Origin: Phenylobacterium zucineum
Lineage (GTDB): Bacteria > Pseudomonadota > Alphaproteobacteria > Caulobacterales > Caulobacteraceae
Direction of reading: 5' to 3'
Length of the DNA: 42,669 nucleotides
Assembly (NCBI GenBank): GCA_002221445.1
Contig: NMUI01000013.1
Span: forward strand, 1-42,669
Notes under the pieces: model-generated
What the model was told of the DNA's origin: nothing
Databases searched by the model: none
Seen by the model: the letters and a program-made list of their open reading frames with translations, nothing else
Made by a program: the position numbers and the translations under genes
In this document: piece after piece, positions 42,130 through 42,669 of the stretch
Layout: every line of letters begins with the position of its first letter
How positions within the stretch are numbered: position 1 is the first letter of the stretch

Positions 42130-42669
42130 TAGAGTGCCACACAGCGGCAGTTGATTACTTCCTTCGCGGGTCCGGTCGGGTCACCAGGGTATGCCATGAA
42201 CACGCCTCCCACAGCGAACAGTTCATCAAGTGCGACGACTTGACCATCTGCGAGGCTGTGCGACAAGCGAGTTCTGTCATCCTCGGTAGCGCCCCATTCC
42301 TTCTCCATGTCGAGGCCCGATTGTGCCGCTGTTTCATATGAGCCCTTTTGCGTGGCCGTATGCGTCTCGGTCCGCGCAATCGTGAATGCGCGTCGAGCTG
42401 CAGCCGGTCCCGTCATCTTGGCCCGTATGTCTTTGGCTATTTCCTTATTGCTCTTACCTTCCTCCACACCTCGGTTGAGCACACGCTGCAGGAACCGACG
42501 AGTGGACTCGGTGATATTCTCGACAAGACGAGCGGCATGACGTTTCGCCCAGGTCTTGACGCCTTCCTTGTATATCTTGCCAAGGTCGATGCCTTTCACC
42601 TCGAGTTGGGTGAAGTATTTCAGCTCTTCGGCCTGCATTTCAGCAGCCCGCATTGCCGATGCCTCGAGG
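42105..42669 (-). CDS. Mu F-like head morphogenesis protein, C-terminal part (begins at 197)
   Basis: ARRAFTIARTETHTATQKGSYETAAQSG...EWGATEDDRTRLSHSLADGQVV...CRCVALYW; in frame across the 1/42669 junction. Confidence 0.92.
   Translation of the reverse strand, partial: LEASAMRAAEMQAEELKYFTQLEVKGIDLGKIYKEGVKTWAKRHAARLVENITESTRRFLQRVLNRGVEEGKSNKEIAKDIRAKMTGPAAARRAFTIARTETHTATQKGSYETAAQSGLDMEKEWGATEDDRTRLSHSLADGQVVALDELFAVGGVFMAYPGDPTGPAKEVINCRCVALYWPKGLRS

Noticed and set aside
1-42669. Overabundance of CTCGAG/GCTCGAG strings as a possible modification or packaging motif
   Set aside because: Most seen cases are in-frame Leu-Glu codon pairs (CTC GAG) in GC-rich coding sequence on either strand; would need a k-mer test against codon-shuffled controls.
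1-42669. tRNA or rRNA genes
   Set aside because: No cloverleaf or conserved TTCGA/TTCAA-containing arms recognised in intergenic gaps, which are very short; a tRNAscan run would be decisive.

Overview
The window reads as a complete, circularly permuted tailed-phage genome (siphovirus-like, with a gene-transfer-agent-type tail module; an alphaproteobacterial host is an inference). The contig is cut inside the Mu F-like head-morphogenesis gene. The ORF leaving position 1 on the minus strand re-enters in frame at position 42669, so 1 and 42669 are adjacent. Late genes form one leftward block: HTH regulator, TerS, TerL, portal, Mu-F, prohead protease, HK97 capsid, connectors, major tail, frameshifted tail chaperones, tape measure, GTA g12-g15-like proteins, DUF2793 and a lysis cassette with overlapping Rz/Rz1-type spanins. 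Early genes run rightward (about 4.3-24.8 kb): nucleotide metabolism (ThyX, two tandem ThyA-fold proteins, dNMP-kinase-like, MazG-like, dCMP deaminase), a UDG-DNA polymerase I fusion, Cas4/RecB-like nuclease, Sak4-like ATPase, SSB-like protein, VRR-NUC and an SNF2-type helicase. A leftward island (11.9-14.0 kb) with a RepB-like primase-helicase and an HTH gene sits inside this block. Most interesting: (1) a roughly 270-bp array of dyad operators/iterons with a 36-bp palindrome and an AT-rich segment in the divergent early/late intergenic region; (2) two tandem ThyA-fold proteins alongside ThyX and a UDG-PolA fusion, suggesting a modified-base pathway; (3) a canonical CCCTTTG -1 slippery site in the tail chaperone gene; (4) a recurring LRKA mini-domain in several early genes; (5) several one-nucleotide frame disruptions that are either sequence errors or real recoding. 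All family assignments come from motif recognition by eye, not from searches.
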